Assembly: GCA_021200775.1 (NCBI GenBank)
Contig: JAJQGB010000017.1
Coordinates: forward strand, 1-64,000
Reading direction: 5' to 3'
Source of the DNA: Oscillospiraceae bacterium
Lineage (GTDB): Bacteria; Bacillota; Clostridia; Oscillospirales; Ruminococcaceae
Length of the DNA stretch: 64,000 bases
Made by a program: the position numbers and the translations under genes
Notes under the pieces: model-generated
The model's database searches: none
The model's input: only the letters and a program-made list of their open reading frames with translations
Told to the model about the DNA's origin: nothing
Shown here: in pieces, positions 34,545-42,520 of the stretch
How the letters are laid out: every line of letters begins with the position of its first letter
How positions within the stretch are numbered: the stretch's first letter is position 1

Positions 34545-36383
34545 TTACTCCACCGTCACACTTTTCGCCAGATTCCTCGGCTTATCCACATCCAAGCCTT
34601 TGGCTAGGGATACATAGTAGCTCATGAGTTGCAGTGGCACCACTGCCAGCGATGCGGCAAAGTGGGAGTCCGTCTCGGGAATATAGACGGTGAAGTCGGC
34701 AATGTCTTCGGTGTTATAGTTGCCTTCAGTCGTCACCGCCATGAGATATGCCCCACGGCTCTGGCACTCAACCATGTTGCTGACCGTCTTCTCGTAGAGC
34801 TCGCTTTGCGTCAGGCATCCGACAACCAGGGTTCCGTTCTCAATAAGGCTTATAGCTCCGTGCTTCAGCTCGCCGGCGGCGTAGGATTCCGAATGGATGT
34901 AGGAAATCTCCTTCATCTTCAGGCTTCCTTCAAGGCTGATGGCATAGTCGATTCCTCGCCCAATGAAGAATATATCGGTCGAAGAGGATTGCTTTGCGGC
35001 GAACCACTGTAGCCGTTCCTTGTCTTCGAGAATCTTCTCAATCTTTTCGGGGAGAGTCTGAAGCTCGGCAATCAGGTCTTCATACTTTGTCTCGTCAATC
35101 CTGCCTGAGACATAGGCAAGCTGAACTGCAAAGGTGTACCCGGCGACCAACTGTGCCGAATAAGCTTTGGTAGTTGCAACGGCGATTTCCGGACCGGCAA
35201 GAGTGTAGAAGACGTTGTCGGCTTCCCTTGCAATCGAGCTTCCGACGACGTTTACTATGGCAAGAGTCCGAAGCCCACGGCTCTTTGCTTCACGGAGTGC
35301 CGCCAGACTGTCGGCAGTTTCGCCCGACTGGCTGATGATTATGCAGAGCCCGTTCCTGTCAAGAACCGGTTTACGATATCTGAATTCGGAAGCGAGCTCG
35401 ACTCTTACAGGGATTCCTGCAAGGTCTTCTATCACATACTGCATGACTGCCCCGACGTGGTAAGCCGAGCCGCAGGCGACTATGTAAATCTGGGAGATGG
35501 ACTTAAGCTCTTCGTCCGAAATTCCAACAGAACTCAAATCGATTTTTCCGTCGTGAATTACCGAGGAAAGCGTGTTTTTGACAGCTTCCGGCTGTTCGTG
35601 GATTTCCTTAATCATGAAGTGCTCATAACCGGCTTTTTCGGCGGTTGCGGCATCCCATTTTATCTCGCTCGGCTCCTTCTCAATCTTCTCGCCGTCGATG
35701 TTGTAGAAGTCGACGCTTCCGCCCGAAAGGTGCGCAATCTCGTAGTTCCCGATGTAATAGACGCTTCGGGTGTACTTCAGAATTGCCGGAACATCCGACG
35801 CAAGATAGGATTCGCCGTCGCCGACTCCGACGATAATCGGGCTGTCTTTTCTGGCGGCAAAAATCTCGTCGGGATAGTCCTTGAACATGACAGCAAAGGC
35901 GTATGAACCGGAAATTCTCGTCATTGCCCGTGTCAGAGCGTCAATCGGGCACCCTGAGCCCTTTTTATAATAGTAGTCGATGAGCTTGATGGCGACTTCA
36001 GTGTCGGTCGAGGAATAGAAGCTGTAGCCGTTCTTTTCCAAGAGCTCCTTCAGCTCTTTATAATTTTCGATGATTCCGTTGTGGATTCCGACCACGTTGC
36101 CGTCGTCCGAACGGTGAGGGTGGGCGTTTATCTCGGAAGGTGCACCGTGCGTCGCCCACCTTGTGTGCCCGACTCCGCATGTGCCGGAAAGACTTTTTCC
36201 CGAATCTGTCTTCTCTATGAGGACACTCAGCCTGCCCTTCGCCTTGACGACATTAATTTCGCCGTCGCCATCCCGGACAGCAATTCCGGCTGAGTCATAC
36301 CCACGGTACTCCAGCCTTGAAAGCCCATCCAGAAGTATCGGCGCCGCCTGCTTCATTCCCGAATATCCGACTATTCCACACAT
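34545..36383 (-). CDS. glmS: Glutamine-fructose-6-phosphate aminotransferase
   Basis: A 612-residue enzyme that makes glucosamine 6-phosphate, the first step to UDP-GlcNAc for the cell wall. Class II glutamine amidotransferase with nucleophile Cys2 (MCGIVGYSG), RWATHG and NGIIENYKEL. Two SIS sugar-isomerase domains follow, with SQSGETADSLAALREAK in the first and the C-terminal DKPRNLAKSVTVE. It is translated from the same leftward mRNA as glmM, only 3 bp apart, so there is no room for a glmS ribozyme between them. Confidence 0.97.
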   Translation of the reverse strand: MCGIVGYSGMKQAAPILLDGLSRLEYRGYDSAGIAVRDGDGEINVVKAKGRLSVLIEKTDSGKSLSGTCGVGHTRWATHGAPSEINAHPHRSDDGNVVGIHNGIIENYKELKELLEKNGYSFYSSTDTEVAIKLIDYYYKKGSGCPIDALTRAMTRISGSYAFAVMFKDYPDEIFAARKDSPIIVGVGDGESYLASDVPAILKYTRSVYYIGNYEIAHLSGGSVDFYNIDGEKIEKEPSEIKWDAATAEKAGYEHFMIKEIHEQPEAVKNTLSSVIHDGKIDLSSVGISDEELKSISQIYIVACGSAYHVGAVMQYVIEDLAGIPVRVELASEFRYRKPVLDRNGLCIIISQSGETADSLAALREAKSRGLRTLAIVNVVGSSIAREADNVFYTLAGPEIAVATTKAYSAQLVAGYTFAVQLAYVSGRIDETKYEDLIAELQTLPEKIEKILEDKERLQWFAAKQSSSTDIFFIGRGIDYAISLEGSLKMKEISYIHSESYAAGELKHGAISLIENGTLVVGCLTQSELYEKTVSNMVECQSRGAYLMAVTTEGNYNTEDIADFTVYIPETDSHFAASLAVVPLQLMSYYVSLAKGLDVDKPRNLAKSVTVE

Positions 36384-36386
36384 AAT

Positions 36387-37760
36387 TTAGCCTCCCTCAA
36401 TAACCGACACAATGCTATCGGTATACTTTTTACAAAGCTCCTCCGTTTCGGCTTCCGCCATAACCCTGACAAGTGGCTCGGTGCCGGAAGCTCTTACCAA
36501 AATTCTTCCCGAATCGCCGAGAGCTTCGGAAGCCTTGTCAATAGCTTCTTTCACTTTTGGATTATTCAGAGTCGCTTCTTTATCAGCTACTTTTACATTT
36601 ACCAGAACCTGCGGGTAGATGAGAAGTCCCTCGCAGAGCTGTGAAAGCGTCTTCTTCTCTGAAAGCATGACTTCCATAAGCTTTAAGCTCGTCAGGATTC
36701 CGTCGCCGGTGCCGGCGTATTTTGAGAAGATGATGTGCCCTGACTGCTCGCCGCCGAGCCTGCAACCGTTACTACTCATGTATTCATATACATATTTGTC
36801 GCCGACGGCGGTCTTGGCGTAGTCGATACCCTCACGGTCGAACGCCTTGTAGAGCCCGATGTTCGACATAACCGTCGTGACAACCGTGTTGTTCGTGAGC
36901 TCCCCACGAGAGCGCATGTATTTGCCGCAGATATAGAGGATATGGTCGCCGGTGACGACGTTTCCTTTTTCGTCGACGGCAATGCACCTGTCAGCGTCGC
37001 CGTCATAGGCAAAACCGGCGTCAAGGTGGTTCTCCAGAACATGCTCCTGCAAGACTTCAATGTGCGTTGAACCCGCCTTATCGTTAATGTTAAACCCGTT
37101 CGGCTCAGTGTTGATGGCGTAAGTCTTTGCTCCGAGGGCGTCGAAAACAGCCTTTGCAATCTGCCAGCTCGCACCGTTTGCGCAGTCGAGCCCGACCTTC
37201 ACTCCTCTGAATGAGAACATCCCGAGCGAGATGAGATACCCTATGTACCGGTTCCTGCCCTCGACATAGTCGACAGTTCTTCCTATTTTTTCTTTATGTG
37301 CAAACGGGATTTCGGAAAAGTCCTCCCCAAAAACGTGAAGCTTGCCGTCGAGATAGTCTTCGACTAAGCTGATGACTTCCTCGTCCATCTTCTCGCCGTT
37401 TGTGCCGATAAGCTTGATTCCGTTGTCATAATAGGGATTGTGGCTTGCGGAAATCATGATTCCGCAGTCGAAATCTTCCGTTGCTACTACGTGCGCCACT
37501 GACGGAGTTGTCGTGACGTGGAGTAGATATGCATCCGCCCCGGAAGCGGTCAAGCCTCCTCCCAAGGAATATTCAAACATATAGCTAGAACGCCGAGTGT
37601 CTTTTCCTATGACTATTTTAGCGGGAGAGTTATCCCCGGAACGCTTGCGAAGCTCCGAATAATACCATCCCAAAAATCTTCCTACTTTAAAAGCGTGCTC
37701 CGCCGTAAGACCGACGTTAGCCTCCCCCCGAAACCCATCGGTTCCGAAATACTTAGACAT
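36387..37760 (-). CDS. glmM: Phosphoglucosamine mutase
   Basis: A 457-residue enzyme that converts glucosamine 6-phosphate to glucosamine 1-phosphate. The phosphoserine loop is MISASHNPYYDNGIK (about 105), the metal loop FAYDGDADRCIAV, the sugar loop GGEQSGHIIF, and the phosphate-binding loop VRASGTEPLVRVM. FGTDGFRGEAN is at the N-terminus. The ATG at 37760 has AGGAGA upstream. It is the first gene of a glmM-glmS operon that makes cell-wall amino sugar. Confidence 0.97.
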   Translation of the reverse strand: MSKYFGTDGFRGEANVGLTAEHAFKVGRFLGWYYSELRKRSGDNSPAKIVIGKDTRRSSYMFEYSLGGGLTASGADAYLLHVTTTPSVAHVVATEDFDCGIMISASHNPYYDNGIKLIGTNGEKMDEEVISLVEDYLDGKLHVFGEDFSEIPFAHKEKIGRTVDYVEGRNRYIGYLISLGMFSFRGVKVGLDCANGASWQIAKAVFDALGAKTYAINTEPNGFNINDKAGSTHIEVLQEHVLENHLDAGFAYDGDADRCIAVDEKGNVVTGDHILYICGKYMRSRGELTNNTVVTTVMSNIGLYKAFDREGIDYAKTAVGDKYVYEYMSSNGCRLGGEQSGHIIFSKYAGTGDGILTSLKLMEVMLSEKKTLSQLCEGLLIYPQVLVNVKVADKEATLNNPKVKEAIDKASEALGDSGRILVRASGTEPLVRVMAEAETEELCKKYTDSIVSVIEGG

Positions 37761-37793
37761 ATCAAGTCTCCTTCAAAAGAAATCTATTATAAT

Positions 37794-37822
37794 ATATTAC
37801 TCTACAGACACGAAATTGTCAA
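37794..37822 (-). promoter_or_regulatory. Sigma-A promoter of glmM-glmS
   Basis: TTGACA (37817-37822), 17 bp, TAATAT (37794-37799) on the minus strand. The predicted leader is under 30 bases, so no riboswitch fits. Confidence 0.65.
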
Positions 37823-37872
37823 GTTACGATGGGGTTACAGTTTCACTTCATCACTCAGCATCGAAATAGAAG

Positions 37873-37901
37873 TTGACAATGTCGGATATATTGTGTATAA
37901 T
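37873..37901 (+). promoter_or_regulatory. Perfect consensus promoter of higBA
   Basis: TTGACA (37873-37878), 17 bp, TATAAT (37896-37901). Both hexamers match consensus fully. The expected start near 37908 leaves a leader of about 20 bases before the toxin gene. Confidence 0.8.
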
Positions 37902-37928
37902 AACAATATAGAGCGAGTGGGGATGCGT

Positions 37929-38300
37929 ATGGGAAAGATAACAGTTGAGTTTTATGAGTTGCCGGACGGAACAAAGCCTGTTGAAGATTTCCTTTCCGGG
38001 TTGGATGATAAGATGAGAGCTAAAATGTCCCGTCGTATTCAACTTTTGCAGGAATTCGGAAGCGACGTCAGAGAGCCTTATTCAAAACATCTGGGAGATG
38101 GAATTTTTGAATTACGTGCGCAGTTCGGGAATAATATAACCAGAGTACTGTATTTTTTCTTTGTAGGAAACAAGGCGGTTCTGACTAATGGGTTTGTCAA
38201 GAAGACGCAGAAAACTCCGGCAGCGGAGATTGACAAAGCCAAGCAATATAGAGCAAGTTATATGAGTAGGGAGGGTAATAGCAATGACAAACTTCGATGA
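37929..38300 (+). CDS. HigB/RelE-type toxin (phage Gp49-like)
   Basis: A 123-residue RelE-superfamily protein of the Gp49/HigB group: VEFYELPDGTKPVEDFLSGL, KMSRRIQLLQEFG, GDGIFELRAQFGNNITRVLYFF, and ALTNGFVKKTQKTPAAEI-like C-terminus with the catalytic Lys/Arg pattern. It is predicted to cut mRNA on ribosomes. The start at 37929 is chosen because transcription begins near 37908; an open frame extends back to 37695 but lies upstream of the promoter. The toxin gene comes first, as in HigBA. The stop overlaps the antitoxin ATG by 17 bp. Confidence 0.88.
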   Translation: MGKITVEFYELPDGTKPVEDFLSGLDDKMRAKMSRRIQLLQEFGSDVREPYSKHLGDGIFELRAQFGNNITRVLYFFFVGNKAVLTNGFVKKTQKTPAAEIDKAKQYRASYMSREGNSNDKLR

Positions 38301-38556
38301 TTATTTGAACGAACAGCTCAAAAATCCTAAATTCAAAGCAGAATATGAAGCGCTTGAAGAAGAATATGCTTCGATGAAAGCTGATGTCGAAGCACAGCGG
38401 AAGAGCAGAACAATTCAGTATAATATTCCGGAAATTGCTGTTAAGCCTGGATATCGGGTAAGCTATAGCCTTGATGTGAGAGAAAGCAGACCGAGCCGGA
38501 ATGAACTGAGAAGGCACTCAAAGGAAGAACGGCAAAAATTAAAACTTGCCAAGTGA
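38284..38556 (+). CDS. HigA-like antitoxin with degraded DNA-binding part
   Basis: A 90-residue protein. The first 40 residues (NFDDYLNEQLKNPKFKAEY, EALEEEYASMKADVEAQRK) match the N-terminus of HigA-type antitoxins that accompany this toxin family. After RKS, a Cro/C1 helix-turn-helix is expected, but the sequence turns to IPEIAVKPGYRVSYSLDV and a very basic tail. No HTH is recognisable. Either the C-terminus has diverged or frameshifts have scrambled it. It could still neutralise the toxin but lose self-repression. Confidence 0.7.
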   Translation: MTNFDDYLNEQLKNPKFKAEYEALEEEYASMKADVEAQRKSRTIQYNIPEIAVKPGYRVSYSLDVRESRPSRNELRRHSKEERQKLKLAK

Positions 38557-38603
38557 CTCTAGAGCCAGCATTGTAGATTGACAACCCCGCTTCGGTGGGG
38601 TTG

Positions 38604-38650
38604 TGTGCATTATGCACAAAACTAGCCTTCATATCTTGTGCATTATGTCA
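38604..38650. promoter_or_regulatory. Tandem operators upstream of solute-binding protein 2
   Basis: TGTGCAT-T-ATGCACA (38604-38618) is a perfect 15-bp palindrome. A second copy, TGTGCAT-T-ATGTCA (38637-38650), is imperfect. Centres are 33 bp apart, about three helix turns, and the second ends 2 bp before the -35 box. This fits an activator acting on the same face of DNA. Confidence 0.6.
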
Positions 38651-38652
38651 TG

Positions 38653-38681
38653 TTGCAAAGTTTTGTGAAAAGGTGTATAAT
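38653..38681 (+). promoter_or_regulatory. Sigma-A promoter of solute-binding protein 2
   Basis: TTGCAA (38653-38658), 17 bp, TATAAT (38676-38681). The hexamers are the same as for paralogue 1. Confidence 0.75.
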
Positions 38682-38724
38682 AAAAAGCAAGCTTTTTAGC
38701 AAAATTCTTTTAGGAGGTGCTGTA

Positions 38725-40167
38725 ATGAAGAAGGTGATTGCACTTCTTCTTGCCGGAATTCTGATTATTTCCCTTGTCGGATGCGGCAGTTCAAGTAGAG
38801 ATATTGTTCAGCTTACTTTCGCTACCCAGGATGCTGAGGCTATACTTAATGCGGCGGGCGTTTATCTTCCCACTGTTGAGGAAACCGAGGCGGCAGGAAC
38901 GACCATCACATGGTTCTGCTGGTACGACGATATGCAGAACTACTCTGAAGACGAAATCATCAATTCAGGTTATTGGACATTCCAGGAGAAATACGGTTGC
39001 TCTATCGAGTGGTATGAGTGCTCCTGGGAAACACGTTTTGACGACTTAGCAAATCTTATCCTGGCTTCAAATTCACCCGACTTCTACCCGGGCGGCAACG
39101 AAATCTTCCCGACAAGTTGCATAAAGGGTATGTTCCAGCCGGTTGACAATTACATAGACTATGACGACCCGCTTTGGGCAGGCGAAAAGGAATTCGCCTA
39201 TGACTACTATTCTCTGAAGGACAGACCGTACGTCATCGTTTATGATAACGCTTTCGGTCACGTTGTAGTTTACAACAGAAGAGTTGTTGAGGAGTTCGGC
39301 TTTGATGACCCTGCCGAGCTCTATTGGAATGACGAGTGGACTTGGGATGCGTTCTATGAAATGTGCGAGGACTTCAGCGACGTCGACGATGACAGATATG
39401 CTCTTGACGGCTGGTACTACAGTGCGGCTCTCATGCATTCCTGCGGCGAGATGATAATCCAGTACAACACCGAAACACAGCAGTTTGAGAGTAATATCGA
39501 TTCACCTGCTGTTGAGCGTGCGGCAAACCTTCTTTACAACCTCGGCAAAAACGATTGCGTATATCCGCTCTGGAACAAGGAGTGGTCTATCCGTAACGGC
39601 GTTTCCGGCGGCGGTATCAAGGAAGGACTCCAGCTCTTCTGCATTGCAGAGACTTCTGAGTTCACCGACACTGTTGAGACTGTCAACTCCATCTGGGGCG
39701 ACATCGAAGAGGGCGAAGTCATGTTCGTTCCGCTTCCCAGAGATGATGACGGCGACGGCGTCTACTACATGGAATCGACAGCCGACGGCTACTGCATTGT
39801 AAACGGTGCTTCAAACCCGGAGGGCGTTGCTCTCTTAGCGGCTTGCATGAGATTCAAGGTGTTAGATCCGACTGTTGTCGACATCGACAGAGTCCAGTTA
39901 GAGGAGACATATCTCTGGACGGAAGAGATGCTTGAAATGTGGGATGAGTGCTACGACCTCACAACCCAGATTGACAAGGTTGTCATCACCTATTACGAAG
40001 GTTACGGCGACAAGCTCTATGCTGTAATTTACAACTACGAAGGCATTGCCTATGCCGAAGAACCGACCACTTGGGCACAGCTGAAGGAGACGTATAACGA
40101 ACAGCTTGACTATTACATCAACGCTCTGAACGAATCCATCGCGGCATACGACCCCGATGCGGAATAA
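38725..40167 (+). CDS. Extracellular solute-binding lipoprotein (paralogue 2)
   Basis: A 480-residue lipoprotein with lipobox SLVGC (Cys about 21), collinear with the protein at 15807: WFCWYDDMQNYSEDE, FDDLANLILASNSPDFYPGG, HVVVYNRRVVEEFGFDDPA and PLPRDDDGDGVYYM all have direct counterparts. The ATG at 38725 has TAGGAGGTG before it; an upstream ATG at 38638 precedes the promoter and is not used. No permease genes are near. The strong promoter and operator pair suggest a highly expressed, regulated protein. The ligand is unknown; a sugar is likely from the fold. Confidence 0.86.
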   Translation: MKKVIALLLAGILIISLVGCGSSSRDIVQLTFATQDAEAILNAAGVYLPTVEETEAAGTTITWFCWYDDMQNYSEDEIINSGYWTFQEKYGCSIEWYECSWETRFDDLANLILASNSPDFYPGGNEIFPTSCIKGMFQPVDNYIDYDDPLWAGEKEFAYDYYSLKDRPYVIVYDNAFGHVVVYNRRVVEEFGFDDPAELYWNDEWTWDAFYEMCEDFSDVDDDRYALDGWYYSAALMHSCGEMIIQYNTETQQFESNIDSPAVERAANLLYNLGKNDCVYPLWNKEWSIRNGVSGGGIKEGLQLFCIAETSEFTDTVETVNSIWGDIEEGEVMFVPLPRDDDGDGVYYMESTADGYCIVNGASNPEGVALLAACMRFKVLDPTVVDIDRVQLEETYLWTEEMLEMWDECYDLTTQIDKVVITYYEGYGDKLYAVIYNYEGIAYAEEPTTWAQLKETYNEQLDYYINALNESIAAYDPDAE

Positions 40168-40174
40168 ACATTCG

Positions 40175-40322
40175 GAAACCCCTCAGTCGGAGTTTGCGAA
40201 GCAAATCTCCCGAAGTTCGCTTGCGAACTTCTGCGCTCCCCTTGACAGGGGAGCCTTTTTGTGAGTAGCACCACCGGCTCCCCTTACTAAGGGGAGCTGT
40301 CAGCGCAGCTGACTGAGAGGTT
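40175..40322. repeat. Modular palindromic repeat, copy 7 (A+A type)
   Basis: ACCCCTCAGTCGGA, mini-hairpins (GGAGTTTGC-GAA-GCAAATCTCC, AAGTTCGC-TTG-CGAACTT), then CTCCCCTTGACAGGGGAGCCTTTTT. A spacer and the inverted A half (GGCTCCCC..GGGGAGC, GTCAGCGCAGCTGAC, TGAGAGGT) follow. The right end abuts the TAA of gpr. It serves as terminator for two convergent genes. Confidence 0.85.
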
Positions 40323-41146
40323 TACGCCGTCAGAAGTCTCAATTCCCCCAAGCTCAGTCCTGTATGCAAACACTTATTAATTCCGCCCGAGATAATCATT
40401 GCCGAGGTTGAAATCAGCTTGTCGATGTTTTTGGGGGTCACCATCAGTGGCTCGTCGCCTGTTCCGGCGTCGGCTACTGTCGGGACGCCGATGGCTATGC
40501 AGGGGATGCCTAAGGTCCGCTTCGAGACTTCGCTACGTGAATTCATAACGCCGCTTCCCGGGGAGATTCCGGCGTCGGTGAGCTGGATGGTGCGTCCCAG
40601 GTGCCGGGGATTCTGGCAGGCGAGAGCATCTATTACGATAACTGCCTCCGGCGTAATTTTCTCGATAAGTGAGCCAAGAAACTCCGACGTCTCGATTCCC
40701 GTCTGCCCCATGACACCGGGTGCGGCACAGGAGACGAGCCCGAGACCTTCCGTGTCAATTTCGGGCGCATCGGTCGGAATGTGCCGGGTGGCGAAGATGT
40801 GTGAGACAACCCGAGGTCCTAAGCTGTCTGGAGTGATGCACTCGTTTCCGAGCCCGGCGACGAAGACCGACTTCACATCCCCGAGAAGCTCCCGGAGCTT
40901 CTGAGAAAGCCCAATTGAGTACTCGTCCGCATTTGATGGAATCATCTCGAAGCTGTCATGTGGCTCCAGAGTCAGGTATCGCCCGACCGATTTTCCGACT
41001 GAGCGTGCGGCGGAATCACTTTTCAGGTAAATATCAGTGACGGCGAAGTCTCCGAGACTGCTGTTTTTGACTTCTACTCCGTCGGGCAGATTCTCAGAAA
41101 GCTCCATTGCCAGGTCGGTTCTGGGGCGTTTGGTCTCAAAAATCAT
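40322..41146 (-). CDS. gpr: Germination protease GPR
   Basis: A 274-residue A25-family endopeptidase that starts degradation of small acid-soluble spore proteins at germination. The N-terminus RPRTDLAMEL resembles the propeptide cleavage zone. Core motifs are VFVAGLGNECITPDSLGPRVV, ETSEFLGSLIEKITPEAVIV-IDALA, and GIPCIAIGVPTVADAG. The ATG at 41146 has GAGG upstream; 41191 would add 15 residues without a ribosome site. It is divergent from rpsT, which is its neighbour in Bacillus as well. It is direct evidence of spore formation. Confidence 0.95.
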   Translation of the reverse strand: MIFETKRPRTDLAMELSENLPDGVEVKNSSLGDFAVTDIYLKSDSAARSVGKSVGRYLTLEPHDSFEMIPSNADEYSIGLSQKLRELLGDVKSVFVAGLGNECITPDSLGPRVVSHIFATRHIPTDAPEIDTEGLGLVSCAAPGVMGQTGIETSEFLGSLIEKITPEAVIVIDALACQNPRHLGRTIQLTDAGISPGSGVMNSRSEVSKRTLGIPCIAIGVPTVADAGTGDEPLMVTPKNIDKLISTSAMIISGGINKCLHTGLSLGELRLLTA

Positions 41147-41185
41147 AAAAAATCCTCTTTTCCAAAGAAAAATCGAAAAAAACAC

Positions 41186-41214
41186 TTGCATTTTTGCGCA
41201 AGTAATGGTATATT
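41186..41214 (+). promoter_or_regulatory. Sigma-A promoter of rpsT
   Basis: TTGCAT (41186-41191), 17 bp, TATATT (41209-41214). The start near 41221 gives rpsT an untranslated leader of about 170 bases. Confidence 0.6.
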
Positions 41215-41333
41215 AATCAGTGTGGCATTATGCGAGTAACAGGAAGCCACGAAAACTTGTTGAATAGTGGGGAGTCATTAACCCCGGGGTCGCACTTTCT
41301 CTCAGTCGTGCACCGATATCCAATAAGGTTGAA

Positions 41334-41370
41334 TCTGCGGGCATGTCCCGCTTGCGGAAGCTCCCGCAGA
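41334..41370 (+). promoter_or_regulatory. Structured leader of rpsT with alternative hairpins
   Basis: GCGGG at 41337-41341 can pair with CCCGC at 41346-41350 in a small hairpin. It can also pair with CCCGC at 41363-41367 in a longer TCTGCGGG..CCCGCAGA stem, which encloses GCTT-GCGG-AAGC. The structure ends 22 bases before the start codon. Autoregulation by S20 is a reasonable guess; no known leader family was recognised. Confidence 0.4.
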
Positions 41371-41392
41371 ATATTAACTAAGGAGGTGTCTT

Positions 41393-41638
41393 ATGGCAAA
41401 TATCAAGTCTGCCAAGAAGAGAGTTCTCGTCAACGAGAAGAAGGCGGCTCAGAACAAGGCTACAAAGAGCGCACTCAAGACCGCTATCAAGAAGGCTGAA
41501 AATGCAGAGGGTGAGGAGAAGCTCGCCGCAGTAAAGGCTGCAACCAAGAAGGTTGACCAGGCTGCTGCAAAGGGAATCATCCACAAGAACAAGGCGGCAA
41601 GAAAGAAGTCCCAGCTCGCCAAGAAGCTTAATGGCTGA
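41393..41638 (+). CDS. rpsT: 30S ribosomal protein S20
   Basis: An 81-residue, very basic protein that binds the 5' domain and helix 44 of 16S rRNA. The start is [20 protein letters not shown]. The end [21 protein letters not shown] matches the S20 family ([19 protein letters not shown] type). AAGGAGGTG is the ribosome site. It is monocistronic with its own promoter, a long leader and a terminator. Confidence 0.97.
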   Translation: MANIKSAKKRVLVNEKKAAQNKATKSALKTAIKKAENAEGEEKLAAVKAATKKVDQAAAKGIIHKNKAARKKSQLAKKLNG

Positions 41639-41654
41639 TTAAAACGCTTTGATT

Positions 41655-41690
41655 GCGCTCCGCTTAAAACCCAAAGCGGGGCGCATTATG
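41655..41690 (+). terminator. Terminator of rpsT
   Basis: GCGCTCCGCTT (41655-41665) and AAGCGGGGCGC (41674-41684) form an 11-bp stem with one G-T pair. The tail ATTATGTTT is only moderately T-rich. Confidence 0.6.
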
Positions 41691-41728
41691 TTTAAATAGT
41701 ATTCCGGATTCGGAATGAAATATACGCA

Positions 41729-41870
41729 GAAACCCCTCAGTCAGCCTTTGGCTGACAGCTCCCCTTTCAGGGGAGCCTTTAACTGCTTCTATCGAGGCTT
41801 TTGAGAGAAGGATAAAATAGCCTCCCCTGAAAGGGGAGGGGGACCGGCGAAGCCGGTGGAGGGGTTTCCG
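41729..41870. repeat. Modular palindromic repeat, copy 8 (A+B type)
   Basis: The A half (ACCCCTCAGTCAGCC-TTT-GGCTGACAGCTCCCC..GGGGAGCC) and the inverted B half (CCTCCCC..GGGGAGG, ACCGGCGAAGCCGGT, GGAGGGGTTTCCG) are joined by a spacer. The end lies directly beside the ribosome site of the lipoprotein gene at 41884. Confidence 0.85.
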
Positions 41871-41883
41871 AGGAGGAGATAAC

Positions 41884-42357
41884 ATGAAAAAAGCACTATT
41901 ACTTGTTCTCACTTTAATGATGGCGATTTGCTTCACCGCTTGCGGCGGGAATGGCGATGCTGTCACTACCGGTGACGCCAGTGAAGACCTGACACCTGCC
42001 GAATTGCCGGTGACTGTTGTTTCGGAAGACGTGACCGACGTAATTCCCGACGAAACCGAGGTTACCGAGGAGACCGACGAGCCGGCTGTCACTACTGCTC
42101 CCGAATCGGATGAGTCGGAAGCCACAACTACCACCGAAACGACGACAGCAGCGACCACTACCACCGTCACCACCACAACCCAGGCGACCACCACCAAGTC
42201 GACTACAACTGCCGCAACCACTACTCAGGCTACGACAACTGTTGATGAGGACGAGGAAGAAGTCGAAATCCTCTGGGAGGACGGAATCGACAGGGACGAG
42301 TTTGAAGCTATGTTCGGAATCGACTCCAGCGGCGATGAAATCGATGTCAACGGCTGA
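41884..42357 (+). CDS. Thr-rich lipoprotein
   Basis: A 157-residue secreted lipoprotein. The signal peptide ends in lipobox CFTAC. A Glu/Asp/Val/Thr-rich stretch is followed by a low-complexity Thr/Ala region (residues 75-118) of the kind found in cell-surface linkers. A short acidic C-terminus (EEVEILWEDGIDRDEFEAMF) ends it. No folded domain is recognised, so it may be a spacer or a surface coat protein. GAGGAGGAG precedes the ATG, 14 bp after the palindromic repeat. Confidence 0.75.
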   Translation: MKKALLLVLTLMMAICFTACGGNGDAVTTGDASEDLTPAELPVTVVSEDVTDVIPDETEVTEETDEPAVTTAPESDESEATTTTETTTAATTTTVTTTTQATTTKSTTTAATTTQATTTVDEDEEEVEILWEDGIDRDEFEAMFGIDSSGDEIDVNG

Positions 42358-42390
42358 TTGACGCAAAAAAAGGCTGAAAACATCTCAATT

Positions 42391-42477
42391 TTGGCTTTGA
42401 CTCTGAAATGCGGTATAATATTTAACCAAAATATTACGTCAAAAGTGATTGACTTTTTGGGCATAATGTGATATGCT
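42391..42477 (+). promoter_or_regulatory. Two promoters of mgsA
   Basis: P1: TTGGCT (42391-42396), 17 bp, TATAAT (42414-42419). P2: TTGACT (42449-42454), 17 bp, TATGCT (42472-42477). Both point to mgsA. Confidence 0.55.
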
Positions 42478-42520
42478 ATAAGAAGCGGTTTTTGCCGTAA
42501 TATTTTTAAGGGGGTAGCCT

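Noticed and set aside
36384-36386. glmS ribozyme upstream of glmS
   Set aside because: Only 3 bp separate glmM and glmS, and the glmM leader is under 30 bases.
37695-37928. Longer 5' extension of the HigB toxin frame
   Set aside because: It lies upstream of the consensus promoter and start of transcription and overlaps glmM on the other strand.
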